DNA of 11,449 nt from Bryobacterales bacterium (GTDB lineage: Bacteria > Acidobacteriota > Terriglobia > Bryobacterales > Bryobacteraceae), in contig JADYZL010000326.1 in assembly GCA_020853155.1 (NCBI GenBank), positions 1 to 11,449 of the forward strand. Direction: 5' to 3'. Below the pieces are notes generated by a model. That model worked only from the letters and a program-made list of their open reading frames with translations. It had not been told where the DNA came from and made no database searches. The translations under genes were made by a program, and so were the position numbers. Positions 1-7,463 of this stretch are shown in pieces; the stretch's first letter is position 1; every line of letters starts with the position of its first letter.

Positions 1-2
1 AT

Positions 3-1274
3 TTCATCCCTCCATACGCGCCGAGCGGAGGGTTCGGCGACAGCGCGTATCATCGCCCGAATGAATCTGCCGGCGTGCTGGCCGATACGCTGGCGGAGGC
101 GAATGGGGACCCGGTACTGAAGTGGTATGCGGACGGAATCGCCGCGATGGGCGAACGGAACCAGACAAAGTGGCGGGAGTGGTTCATCGAAGACGTGTAT
201 GAAACTTTGCAGGCGGGGGATGTCTCGGCGCTGCAACCGGAAGCACCGTCAAAGCTGGACGGTTCCAGGCACATGAAGGATATCGGCTGGGTGGCGATGC
301 ACTCGGCGCTTGGCGACGCGAAAAACGATGTGTGGGCGATGTTCCGCTCCGGCCGCTTCGGCTCCTTCAGCCACGCGCACGCGGACCAGAACAGCTTCCA
401 GTTATATGCATACGGTCGCGCGTTGGCCATCGATTCCGGCTACTACCCCTCTTACGGAACGCCGCATGACAGCCTCTGGACGCGGCAAACGCGCGCCCAT
501 AACGGAATCCTCATCAATGGGCGAGGCCAGCCGGCCTACACGTGGGAAGCGGAGGGGAACATCGACCACTATGAGCGGCAGGGCATCGTGACGCTGGTCC
601 GCGGCCAGGCGGCGAATGCCTACAACCTGCCCCAACCCGAAGGCGTCGCGCGCCTTTGGCGAAAGCTTCTGAAAGAGCCGCTGCCGCCGATGGATCCGAA
701 GGTGGAGAGCTTTGAGCGGACGCTGGCGTTCGTCGCGTCAAGTACGCGGCCCGTTCTGGTGGTTCACGATTACGTGAAGACGGCAGGCCCCGCAAAGTTC
801 GACTGGCTACTGCACGCGCTGAACCGGATGGAGGCGAACAGCGACAGCGGAACGATCGAGATCGAGGATGGCGATGTGAAAGTGGCTGTGCGGCTGGTGG
901 CGTCCGTTCCGTTCCGCTTCAGCCAAACGAACAAGTTTGCGATCCCGCCGGAAGCCGCCTCCAACACCGCCTACATTCTGGGCAAAGCGTCGTTCGCGGA
1001 CCAGTGGCACCTGCGCGCCACCACGGAGACGCCGGAGGACGAGATCAAGTTTCTGGCGGTGCTTGTGCCCTACCGCGATTCCGAGCCTCAGCCGAAGATC
1101 GAAGTGCTGCGTGGAGAAAGCACGATCGGCTTTCGCGTTGACGGAGCCGATGTGGCTGCATGGTGGGGCGAGGGAAGCCAAGGCAAGATTTCAGCGGGCG
1201 GCGTGAAGGGCGAAGGGCGGTTCGTTGTAGACGTGAAGGAGCCGGGGCAGCCCACGCATGTGGTTGCGCCATAG
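3..1274 (+). CDS. Heparinase II/III-family polysaccharide lyase, C-terminal part (5' truncated by window edge)
   Basis: The frame is open from the first complete codon at position 3, so the gene begins upstream; a GTG at 75 has no reason to be the start. About 423 residues are visible, counted from position 3. The core motif SFSHAHADQNSFQLYAYG lies near residues 121-138, followed by an AIDSGYY segment (Asp near 144) and TRAHN (His near 166). Known for heparinase II: two histidines in an HxH pair, a downstream Asp and a further His form the zinc and active-site neighbourhood, and the same spacing is seen here. The rest fits the C-terminal beta-sandwich of the family. These enzymes cleave uronic-acid-containing polysaccharides by beta-elimination, usually after export. 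The substrate cannot be told from the sequence (heparin-like, alginate and exo-oligosaccharide lyases share this fold). The gene converges on the minus-strand operon with a 23-bp gap. Confidence 0.85.
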   Translation, partial: FIPPYAPSGGFGDSAYHRPNESAGVLADTLAEANGDPVLKWYADGIAAMGERNQTKWREWFIEDVYETLQAGDVSALQPEAPSKLDGSRHMKDIGWVAMHSALGDAKNDVWAMFRSGRFGSFSHAHADQNSFQLYAYGRALAIDSGYYPSYGTPHDSLWTRQTRAHNGILINGRGQPAYTWEAEGNIDHYERQGIVTLVRGQAANAYNLPQPEGVARLWRKLLKEPLPPMDPKVESFERTLAFVASSTRPVLVVHDYVKTAGPAKFDWLLHALNRMEANSDSGTIEIEDGDVKVAVRLVASVPFRFSQTNKFAIPPEAASNTAYILGKASFADQWHLRATTETPEDEIKFLAVLVPYRDSEPQPKIEVLRGESTIGFRVDGADVAAWWGEGSQGKISAGGVKGEGRFVVDVKEPGQPTHVVAP

Positions 1275-1287
1275 CGGCGTGGGCCAC
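1260..1287 (+). terminator. Weak hairpin at the convergent gene ends
   Basis: GTGGTTGCGCC (1260-1270) can pair with GGCGTGGGCCAC (1276-1287) around a five-base loop, with G-U wobbles and one bulged G. It overlaps the stop codon of the lyase gene and lies just before the converging gene end at 1298. No T-tract follows on either strand, so it is not a standard intrinsic terminator. The wobble pairs become mismatches on the minus strand, so any effect would favour plus-strand transcripts. Confidence 0.2.
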
Positions 1288-1297
1288 CCAGTCTCAT

Positions 1298-2866
1298 TCA
1301 TACGTTCTTCCGCCATCCCGGCGCGTCGAAGCGCGCGAGTTCAAACGTGTACCCGCCCCCGTCCAGCGGTTGTTCGCACGCCCAGTTCACCGGGCGCCGG
1401 ACTCCCTTCGTCTCGATCTCCGCGCGAATCCGCAGTTTCTGGCCTTCCATTCCGGACGGCAGCACAAACGCAGCCTGGCGGATCTTCCCGCCGAAGGGAT
1501 GGCCGGCATCGAGCCCACCACTCATCCGGAACTTGCCATCCAGGCTCTCCACCGAGAGATGTAGAATGCCGGGCACGCCGGCCACGCCGTCATTCGTCAC
1601 GCATACGATGATTTCGCTCGTGCCGTAACGTTTCCGCTGCCAGACCCAGGATGGGCGCACGCGGTAACCCATGCGTTGCTGCAAGGTCTCAAACCCGCGA
1701 GGATATTGCTGGTTGTACGTCTTCAGGTTGGCGCCCTCGGTCCAGAGAGCCCAGTAGTTCGCCCCAAGATCAAGCACGTGGAGCATCGCTTTCTCCCGAA
1801 GATTGATGCCGGCCGCATCTTTGGGGATGGTGGCGATATTGTAATCCCGGAAACCCCCGTCTTCCATGACGGTGGCGAGCCACGGCGGGCGGTTGGCGAG
1901 CGCTTCCACTTGCAGCGGTTCCTCGATCTGGAGGATGGAATCCGAGCGCAGCCAGCAGCCTTCCCGCACGCATACGTCCAGCACCTGCCGGTTTCCGGTG
2001 CGGCCGATGTCGGGCTGCGTGTTGACCGCGAGCGGCGTCTTTTTCCAGGCCTCCAGCTGCATCCTGGTGATCTCCAACATCGTACGCTCCGCGGTGACGT
2101 AATTCGGGAACGGATTCGGGAAGCGGCCAGTGTGCCCCTCGCCCCAGAACCCGTACATCATCAGGTCCATGAACTCCATTTGCGCGCTGCCGTCGAATTT
2201 TTCGGCGAGCAGTTCGTTCAACTCCCGGAATGCCTTGAGGAACTCAGGATGATCGTAGCGGGGTTCGCGATACTGGCCGCCCCCCTCAATGGGGCCGATG
2301 TTGACGAGCGGAACCTTCGATTGCAGAAAATCCGGCATGGCGAGCTGCTTCGGCTGGAACTCCGGGTTTGAAAGCTGCACCCGGAAAGCGACGCGCTGCT
2401 TGTAAGTCTTCGCGGCGTCGAAGGTGAGTTTCCAGATCGGGCTGAGATCCAGCTTTCCGGGTGTCTTCTGCACATCGCGCCAGTCGCAGCGAATGTAAAG
2501 CACATCCACGAAGGGCAGGGATGCAAGGCTTTCGACGTGGTTTTCGAGCGTCTGCTTGCCGGCGCGTGCCGCGAGCGACGGTCCGCCCTCTTCCCACGTG
2601 TATCCGCACAACCCCACGCCGAAATTCCGAACCGGGGCGGAAGATTGCGTGGTGGCGGCCAGAGTGCGCCACCCGTCGTCCTGCTCAATCCCGAAAGGGC
2701 CTTGGTTGAGGCGGTTGACCGGCTTGGGACCGGGTCCGAAATCGTACCCGGCCCAAAGGTGATCCGGCGTGTCCGCGGAGCAAAGGGGCAAAGCGGCGGA
2801 GGCGGCAAACGCCGCCCCCGCGCCAAGCAGGCTTCTTCGACTGAATCGATCAAATGGCGAAGTCAT
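1298..2866 (-). CDS. Tat-exported TIM-barrel glycosidase-like protein (DUF4832-like C-terminus), last gene of the operon
   Basis: 522 residues starting at ATG 2866-2864. The N-terminus RFSRRSLLGAG (residues 7-17) followed by an Ala-rich stretch is a clear twin-arginine signal, with likely cleavage near residue 31. The body reads like a TIM-barrel hydrolase: a conserved-looking segment YGFWGEGHTGRFP (238-250) offers Glu243 as a possible acid/base, and VMEDGG (333-338) offers Glu335 as a possible nucleophile. These catalytic roles are inference. From about residue 400 a beta-sandwich-like region resembles the DUF4832 end found behind GH42-like barrels. The substrate is unknown. The start lies one base after the receptor stop (TGACATG across 2870-2864), with a weak AGGA about 13 bases upstream, so translation is probably coupled to the receptor. 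Alternatively it is a non-catalytic carbohydrate-binding barrel. Confidence 0.65.
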   Translation of the reverse strand: MTSPFDRFSRRSLLGAGAAFAASAALPLCSADTPDHLWAGYDFGPGPKPVNRLNQGPFGIEQDDGWRTLAATTQSSAPVRNFGVGLCGYTWEEGGPSLAARAGKQTLENHVESLASLPFVDVLYIRCDWRDVQKTPGKLDLSPIWKLTFDAAKTYKQRVAFRVQLSNPEFQPKQLAMPDFLQSKVPLVNIGPIEGGGQYREPRYDHPEFLKAFRELNELLAEKFDGSAQMEFMDLMMYGFWGEGHTGRFPNPFPNYVTAERTMLEITRMQLEAWKKTPLAVNTQPDIGRTGNRQVLDVCVREGCWLRSDSILQIEEPLQVEALANRPPWLATVMEDGGFRDYNIATIPKDAAGINLREKAMLHVLDLGANYWALWTEGANLKTYNQQYPRGFETLQQRMGYRVRPSWVWQRKRYGTSEIIVCVTNDGVAGVPGILHLSVESLDGKFRMSGGLDAGHPFGGKIRQAAFVLPSGMEGQKLRIRAEIETKGVRRPVNWACEQPLDGGGYTFELARFDAPGWRKNV

Positions 2867-2867
2867 G

Positions 2868-5800
2868 TCAGAATGCTATCCTAAGCCCGAATTGAATTTG
2901 ACGCATGGGGCTTGCGAGTGAGGTGATCACCGCCGCTCCGCCCGGCCCATCGTCGATGAAATTATCCGGTTGGGCGAAGTTCGGATGATTGAACGCATTG
3001 AAGAACTCCGCGCGAAACTCGACCCGCGCTCGCTCGCCGGCATGGAACATCTTCCGAAGCGCCAGATTGGAATCCCGGGAACCCGGGCCATCCAGAATGT
3101 TGCGCCCCGCGTTTCCGAAGGTGTAGTCCGCCGGGAAAGCGAATGCATCCAGGTCAAACCATCGGTCCACGGTGCGCTGCCCCGCGGGCAGGTTGCCCTT
3201 GCCGATGCGGTCTGCTCTCGGTAAGCCTTGAGATCCGGTGTTGGAGGGATCGTAACCAAGGAGCGGAGAGAAGGGAAGGCCGCTGGCGAACGACAGGATG
3301 CCTCCGACGTGCCAACCTCCGATGAGGAAATCCATTACTCCCCCCTGGTTGGCGAAGCGGCGCCCTTTCCCTACGGGCAACTCGTAGTCGAAACTGGTTA
3401 CCCAACGCAGGCGCTGGTCAAAGTCCGAACGGCCTTTCTCCGAGCGAAGATCGTACGAGTTCTGTGGGAACGGACCCGCGCAGCAAATCTCCGGCAAGTC
3501 ATTGATCGACTTGGAATAGGTGAATGCGCTGAGCATATAGAGGCCGTGGGAGAGCCGCTTCTGCCCCTTGAACTGGAGCGAGTGATAGCTCGAACTGCCA
3601 CGATTCTCAATGGAGGTGAATGAGCCGAAATTCGGATATGGCCGGTTCTCCTGGACGTCTGCCGGGCCGGGCGTCCGGACTTGGTTCGGATCGGTGACGA
3701 CCTGCAGGTGCGTTCCCTTTGACCCGGCGTAGGACAAATCGATGCCGATCTGCCCGGGGAGTTCCCGCTCAATCCCGAAATTCCAGTGCTGGAAGTAGGG
3801 GGTCTTCAGCCGCATGTCCTCGCGCGTAACGGGAGGGTCCACGGCCTTCGTCGGGTCGAGTGCAGGGAAGCCTTGGCTCACTGTAATGCCGGGTGTGATT
3901 CCATTCGTGAAGAACTGCGGTTCGTAATAGAACGGCACGTTGTAGGCGAGTTGCAGCGGCGCGGCGGTGCGGATCTCCTGGCCGCTGTAGAAGATACCGT
4001 AACCTGCCCGCAGCACGGTCTTTCGATCCGCGAACGGAGACCACGCCAAGCCGATGCGTGGCGCGAAATTGCGCTTGTCGACTTCGGTCAGCCCGCGCGA
4101 AGCGCCGTTCTCTCCAGGGACGATGATCTTTCCAGTGGAAAGGTCGAAATTGGCTTGCTGGTCATGAACCTCCACGATGGGGGAGGTGTAATCGTAGCGA
4201 AGCCCGAGGTTGAGCGTGAGGTTTGGAGTCACCTTGAAGTCATCTTGAACGAATGCGCCGAGCACATGCTGCCGGTTGCCGAGATCCATCAACGATGAAA
4301 TGTTCGCGAAACTGGGCAGGCCCAGCAGCATGTCGGCGAGCGGGCTGCCGGTTCCATCCGGAGCGCCTGGGTTGCGGGTGAACTGTCCGCTGAAGTTGAA
4401 GTTTCCACGCGGGCGGGATAGCTGGAAGATGTTGTACTGGCTCCAACGGAACTGGCCGCCGAAACGCAGCGAATGCCGGCCAAGGATAATGCTGAGCGAA
4501 TCGGAGAGTTGCGTCTCGCGGCTGGAGAGCAGGGTGGGCGCGTAGGACGGGTCGCCCAGGCGGCGATAGCCACTTGGCGCGAAAAGCGTGAGACCGTTTG
4601 TGGCTGGATTGTCGGGCACGCCGGAGACCCGCAGCCCCTGTGGCGGAAGCGCGGTTCCGGCTTCCGGGATGCCGCGCCGCAGGCGCACGTGATTGAAGCC
4701 GGCCCGCAGTTCATTCACCATGTTGGGCGATAGCGTGTGTGTATTGCCGAGCGAAGCGCCTTCGGCTCGCTCGAAGGTGTGGCCGGTGGCTCCGTTGCCG
4801 CCGTTGGCCAGCCCGGGCAGGGGCGACGGCTGCAAATTGCTGCGGTCGCTCCAGGAGAATCGTCCAAAGATCTGGTCTGCGTTCGAGAGGTTGTAGTCGA
4901 TGCGGGCATCCATTTGATCGATACGGTCTTTATCGATGGGCGAGACTACGTAGTTGTTGCGCAGTTTGCCGGAATCGGTCGGGATCGGATAGAGATTCAT
5001 GAAATTCTGGCTGAGCGCGACGATCCGCGACGTTGGGATCACGTTGCCTAAGAAAGGCTGCCGGGTGTTCGTAGCGGGGTCATACGTGTTGGGATCGTAG
5101 ATGATGTTGTTGCCCGGACCGGAGAAGTCGCCATTGCGCTGTGCCGCAGTTGCAACCGACGAGACGAAACTCATCGGGGTGCGAATCCGCGTCCCCTGAT
5201 AGTCGCCGAAGAAGAAGAGCTTGTCCCGGCGGATCGGCCCGCCGATCGTGCCGCCGAACTGGTTTTGTTTGAACGAAGCCTTCTTGGCGGATGGATCTTC
5301 AAAAAAATCGCGCGCATCGAGGGCGGAGTTGCGGATGAACTCAAACAGGGACCCGTGGACCTGGTTGGTGCCGGACTTGATAACCGCGTTGATCACGGCG
5401 CCGCCGCTCCGGCCGAACTCGGCGGAGTACGCGTTCGTTTGGACCTTGAATTCTTCAATGGCATCGACGTTGGTGCGGAGCACCGCGCCGCCGTTGTCGT
5501 TGGAGTTATTGTCGACGCCGTCGAGAAGATAGTTGTTCAGGTTTCCCCGCGTGCCGTTCGCGACAAAAGCGCCACCGGCGTTCCCATTGCCACCTTCGGT
5601 TTTCACCACTCCCGAGGTCAGCGTCGCGAGATCGAGGTAGTTTCTCCCGTTCAACGGCAGATCCACCATCTGCCGCGAGTTCACCACCTGCCCAAGGGAC
5701 GAGGTCTCGGTCTGGATTACCGGGATCTCGGCGGCGACGGTCACGTTCGTGGAGACGAGGCCAACCTCCATCTTGAAATCCAGGCGTACGCGATCCTGCA

Positions 5801-6167
5801 CGGACAGTACAATGTTGGTCCGTGTCTGCGATTTGAAGCCATCCGCCTCCACGGACACGCTGTATGTACCTACCCTCAAGGGTGGGGAACTGAAATTCCC
5901 CGATGCATCGGTCTGCATGCCGATCTTTGAGTTGGTATTGACCTCCGTGGCCGTGATTTGCGCGCCCGGAACCACCGCTCCACTCGCGTCACGTACAGTG
6001 CCCACGATAGACGCCGTATCGACCTGCGCGCGGGCTGGAGCTGTGGCTACCAATGCCAGCAGAGCCGCCATTGCTAGCGCCGCAAAATCCGGCAACCGTC
6101 GAAAGACGCAGCCGCTCGTCCGCTGCCTTGAAAACATCCATCCATGTAATCCAAACAATTTCAACAC
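2868..6167 (-). CDS. Oar-like TonB-dependent outer-membrane receptor with carboxypeptidase-regulatory-like N-terminus
   Basis: About 1099 residues. A signal peptide ends near residue 48 (ATAPARAQ). Residues about 53-138 form a carboxypeptidase regulatory-like (CarboxypepD_reg) beta-sandwich beginning SIVGTVRDASGAVVPGA. The plug follows at about 140-275, with LPLNGRNYLDL, LLDGVDNNSNDNGG and AYSAEFGRSGGAVINAVIKS, all typical of this family. The remainder is the beta-barrel, ending in LRIAF; a terminal aromatic residue suits outer-membrane assembly. Such receptors take up large ligands using TonB energy; in Acidobacteriota they are numerous and usually lack a SusD lipoprotein, and none is present here. 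The open frame extends to GTG 6173-6171, but that codon overlaps the GGGAGG ribosome-binding site; GTG 6167 (5-base spacing) or TTG 6164 (8-base spacing) fits better. It follows the regulator gene by 24 bases and precedes the glycosidase-like gene by one. The ligand is unknown. Confidence 0.92.
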   Translation of the reverse strand: MLKLFGLHGWMFSRQRTSGCVFRRLPDFAALAMAALLALVATAPARAQVDTASIVGTVRDASGAVVPGAQITATEVNTNSKIGMQTDASGNFSSPPLRVGTYSVSVEADGFKSQTRTNIVLSVQDRVRLDFKMEVGLVSTNVTVAAEIPVIQTETSSLGQVVNSRQMVDLPLNGRNYLDLATLTSGVVKTEGGNGNAGGAFVANGTRGNLNNYLLDGVDNNSNDNGGAVLRTNVDAIEEFKVQTNAYSAEFGRSGGAVINAVIKSGTNQVHGSLFEFIRNSALDARDFFEDPSAKKASFKQNQFGGTIGGPIRRDKLFFFGDYQGTRIRTPMSFVSSVATAAQRNGDFSGPGNNIIYDPNTYDPATNTRQPFLGNVIPTSRIVALSQNFMNLYPIPTDSGKLRNNYVVSPIDKDRIDQMDARIDYNLSNADQIFGRFSWSDRSNLQPSPLPGLANGGNGATGHTFERAEGASLGNTHTLSPNMVNELRAGFNHVRLRRGIPEAGTALPPQGLRVSGVPDNPATNGLTLFAPSGYRRLGDPSYAPTLLSSRETQLSDSLSIILGRHSLRFGGQFRWSQYNIFQLSRPRGNFNFSGQFTRNPGAPDGTGSPLADMLLGLPSFANISSLMDLGNRQHVLGAFVQDDFKVTPNLTLNLGLRYDYTSPIVEVHDQQANFDLSTGKIIVPGENGASRGLTEVDKRNFAPRIGLAWSPFADRKTVLRAGYGIFYSGQEIRTAAPLQLAYNVPFYYEPQFFTNGITPGITVSQGFPALDPTKAVDPPVTREDMRLKTPYFQHWNFGIERELPGQIGIDLSYAGSKGTHLQVVTDPNQVRTPGPADVQENRPYPNFGSFTSIENRGSSSYHSLQFKGQKRLSHGLYMLSAFTYSKSINDLPEICCAGPFPQNSYDLRSEKGRSDFDQRLRWVTSFDYELPVGKGRRFANQGGVMDFLIGGWHVGGILSFASGLPFSPLLGYDPSNTGSQGLPRADRIGKGNLPAGQRTVDRWFDLDAFAFPADYTFGNAGRNILDGPGSRDSNLALRKMFHAGERARVEFRAEFFNAFNHPNFAQPDNFIDDGPGGAAVITSLASPMRQIQFGLRIAF

Positions 6168-6172
6168 AAGCA

Positions 6173-6178
6173 CCTCCC
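6173..6178 (-). promoter_or_regulatory. Ribosome-binding site GGGAGG of the receptor gene
   Basis: On the minus strand the bases read CCGGGAGGTGCTTGTGTTG. The GGGAGG core ends exactly where the most upstream GTG begins, which makes that codon unusable with this site. It places the start at GTG 6167 or TTG 6164. The site lies between the regulator stop at 6192 and the receptor, so the receptor can be translated from a transcript begun upstream of the regulator. Confidence 0.65.
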
Positions 6179-6191
6179 GGTATCGCTAAAC

Positions 6192-7367
6192 CTACGATTC
6201 TTCTCTGATTTCCAACGTTTTGGCGGGTCCTGACTCGTTTTCCCCACCCTTCTTCCTGGTGTTCTTACGGCGGCCGGCCTGCGCGTTCGCGGGTTTCGGC
6301 GTGAGCGCGCTGCCCTGCCGCTCCGCGCCCGTATGCACGCGCGGCGCGGAGGATTCTCTTCGCACAAGTTCCGTGGGGAGCAAAATTTGTCTCGGCGGCG
6401 CATCCGGATTCAGAATTCTCTCGACCACGAGTTCGGCCATGTGCTGGCCCGTCTCCTCCGGAAACTCGCGCACACTGGTCAGGCGCGGGTAGAGGTTCGA
6501 CCCCTGGGAATCGTTGAACCCGGCCACGCTGATATCGCCTGGAATGGAAACGCCGGCTTCGCCAAGCGCTCGGTAGACACCCACCGCGACCTGGTCATTC
6601 CCTGCGAAGATCGCTGTCACGGGCGCGGTACGGAGAATTGACTTGGCGGTGAGATAGCCCAGCTCCCGGTCCGGCGCGTGGACCTCCTGGATACGAGGCT
6701 CCAGGCCCGCTTCGTTCATGGCGAGGCGATAGCCTTCGGCACATCGTGCATACCAGGGGAGATCGAGATCGCCGGCGTACCAGATGTCCCGGTGGCCCTG
6801 AGCGATGAGATCGCGAACCAGTTCGCAGGCGCCGGTGGTGTCGTCCGAGGAGACCACCGAATACTCCTCGGGCCGCCAGTCACCCACCACATTGTTGCCG
6901 AGTACGGAGAATGGCATTCCGTCCGTGGCCAGGTGTGAAAGAAATCCGGCCGAATTCGTACCGCCAAGAATCACGCCCCGAAGCAATTGCCGCTGGTTGA
7001 GGATGTGAGGAAGGTGTATGTCGCGGTGCGCGGAGGAGAGGGGATATCGAAAAGAAAGGAAAAGCAATTCCCACCCTTGCGATGCGCAGTAGGATTCGGC
7101 GCCGAGAAGAACGCGAGCCTGAAATGGATGAAGGAGTTCCCGATTCGATAGGATGAACGCGAGAATCCGGCTGCGATTGCCCTGTTCGAGGTCTACATTC
7201 AGGGATTCGGCTGCCCTGCGAACGCGCGCGGCCATGTCTTTGCTCACGCCCGCAACGCCGGTGAGCACTCGGGTGACGGTGGCCGGGCTCACGTTCGCGG
7301 CGCGAGCGACGTCCAGGTAAGTAGGATTCTTTCCTTTACGGTTTGGCTCCTGGCTGCGTTTCTCCAC
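6192..7367 (-). CDS. LacI-family transcriptional regulator with shortened hinge and basic C-terminal tail
   Basis: 391 residues. The helix-turn-helix lies at about 16-37 (TYLDVARAANVSPATVTRVL), followed by helix 3 to about 57. A periplasmic-binding-protein-like sensor domain runs from about 66 to 341 (ILAFILSN, GVILGGTNS, VVSSDDTTGA, AIFAGNDQVAVGVYRAL, DISVAGFND). The usual hinge segment after helix 3 (YxPNxxARxL in LacI/PurR) is not visible: the chain goes from SLNVDLEQ almost straight to the first strand, roughly seven or eight residues short. A tail of about 50 residues rich in Lys and Arg (GRRKNTRKKGG) extends past the usual end. The start is GTG 7367-7365 with no Shine-Dalgarno upstream and a predicted transcription start only a few bases away. 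It heads the operon with the receptor and the glycosidase-like gene, and is divergent from the phosphatase gene. It probably senses a sugar; the effector is unknown. Confidence 0.9.
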   Translation of the reverse strand: MEKRSQEPNRKGKNPTYLDVARAANVSPATVTRVLTGVAGVSKDMAARVRRAAESLNVDLEQGNRSRILAFILSNRELLHPFQARVLLGAESYCASQGWELLFLSFRYPLSSAHRDIHLPHILNQRQLLRGVILGGTNSAGFLSHLATDGMPFSVLGNNVVGDWRPEEYSVVSSDDTTGACELVRDLIAQGHRDIWYAGDLDLPWYARCAEGYRLAMNEAGLEPRIQEVHAPDRELGYLTAKSILRTAPVTAIFAGNDQVAVGVYRALGEAGVSIPGDISVAGFNDSQGSNLYPRLTSVREFPEETGQHMAELVVERILNPDAPPRQILLPTELVRRESSAPRVHTGAERQGSALTPKPANAQAGRRKNTRKKGGENESGPAKTLEIREES

Positions 7368-7371
7368 TACA

Positions 7372-7392
7372 AAACGAAAGTAAACGTAAACG
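7372..7392 (+). repeat. AAACG triplicate with tandem GTAAAC overlapping the regulator promoter (candidate operator)
   Basis: Three copies of AAACG start at 7372, 7382 and 7388, all in the same orientation, and GTAAAC occurs twice in tandem at 7380-7391. The block covers the -10 box and part of the spacer of the predicted regulator promoter. Two more AAACG copies lie at 7449-7453 and 7511-7515 in the same intergenic region. A site here could block transcription of the minus-strand operon. The direct rather than inverted arrangement is unusual for a LacI-family operator. That it is an operator is inference. Confidence 0.35.
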
Positions 7393-7405
7393 AGAGCAGT
7401 GTCAA
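7377..7405 (-). promoter_or_regulatory. Sigma-70-type promoter for the regulator-receptor-glycosidase operon
   Basis: On the minus strand a perfect -35 box TTGACA lies at 7405-7400, then a spacer of exactly 17 bases, then TACTTT at 7382-7377 as a poorer -10 box (three of six matches). The expected transcription start is about 7370, two or three bases before the GTG at 7367. No Shine-Dalgarno precedes that GTG, which agrees with a nearly leaderless transcript. Confidence 0.5.
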
Positions 7406-7463
7406 GAAAAATTTCAACGAGTTGCTGAAATTATTTCCGATTAAACTGAAACGCCCCGCCGGT

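Noticed and set aside
1676..2371. Open frame of 231 codons on the plus strand inside the glycosidase-like gene
   Set aside because: Antisense to a gene with a Tat signal and domain-like sequence; the translation is Arg/Val/Gln-rich and looks like a mirror of the real gene.
3075..3088. CCCGGGAACCCGGG inverted repeat inside the receptor gene
   Set aside because: It lies in the coding frame (Pro-Gly-Ser-Arg region) and is explained by GC-rich codons; there is no sign of a site function.
5265..5930. Long open frame (221 codons) on the plus strand inside the receptor gene
   Set aside because: It lies fully antisense to a confidently identified receptor, shows no recognisable domain, and long antisense frames are expected in GC-rich coding DNA.
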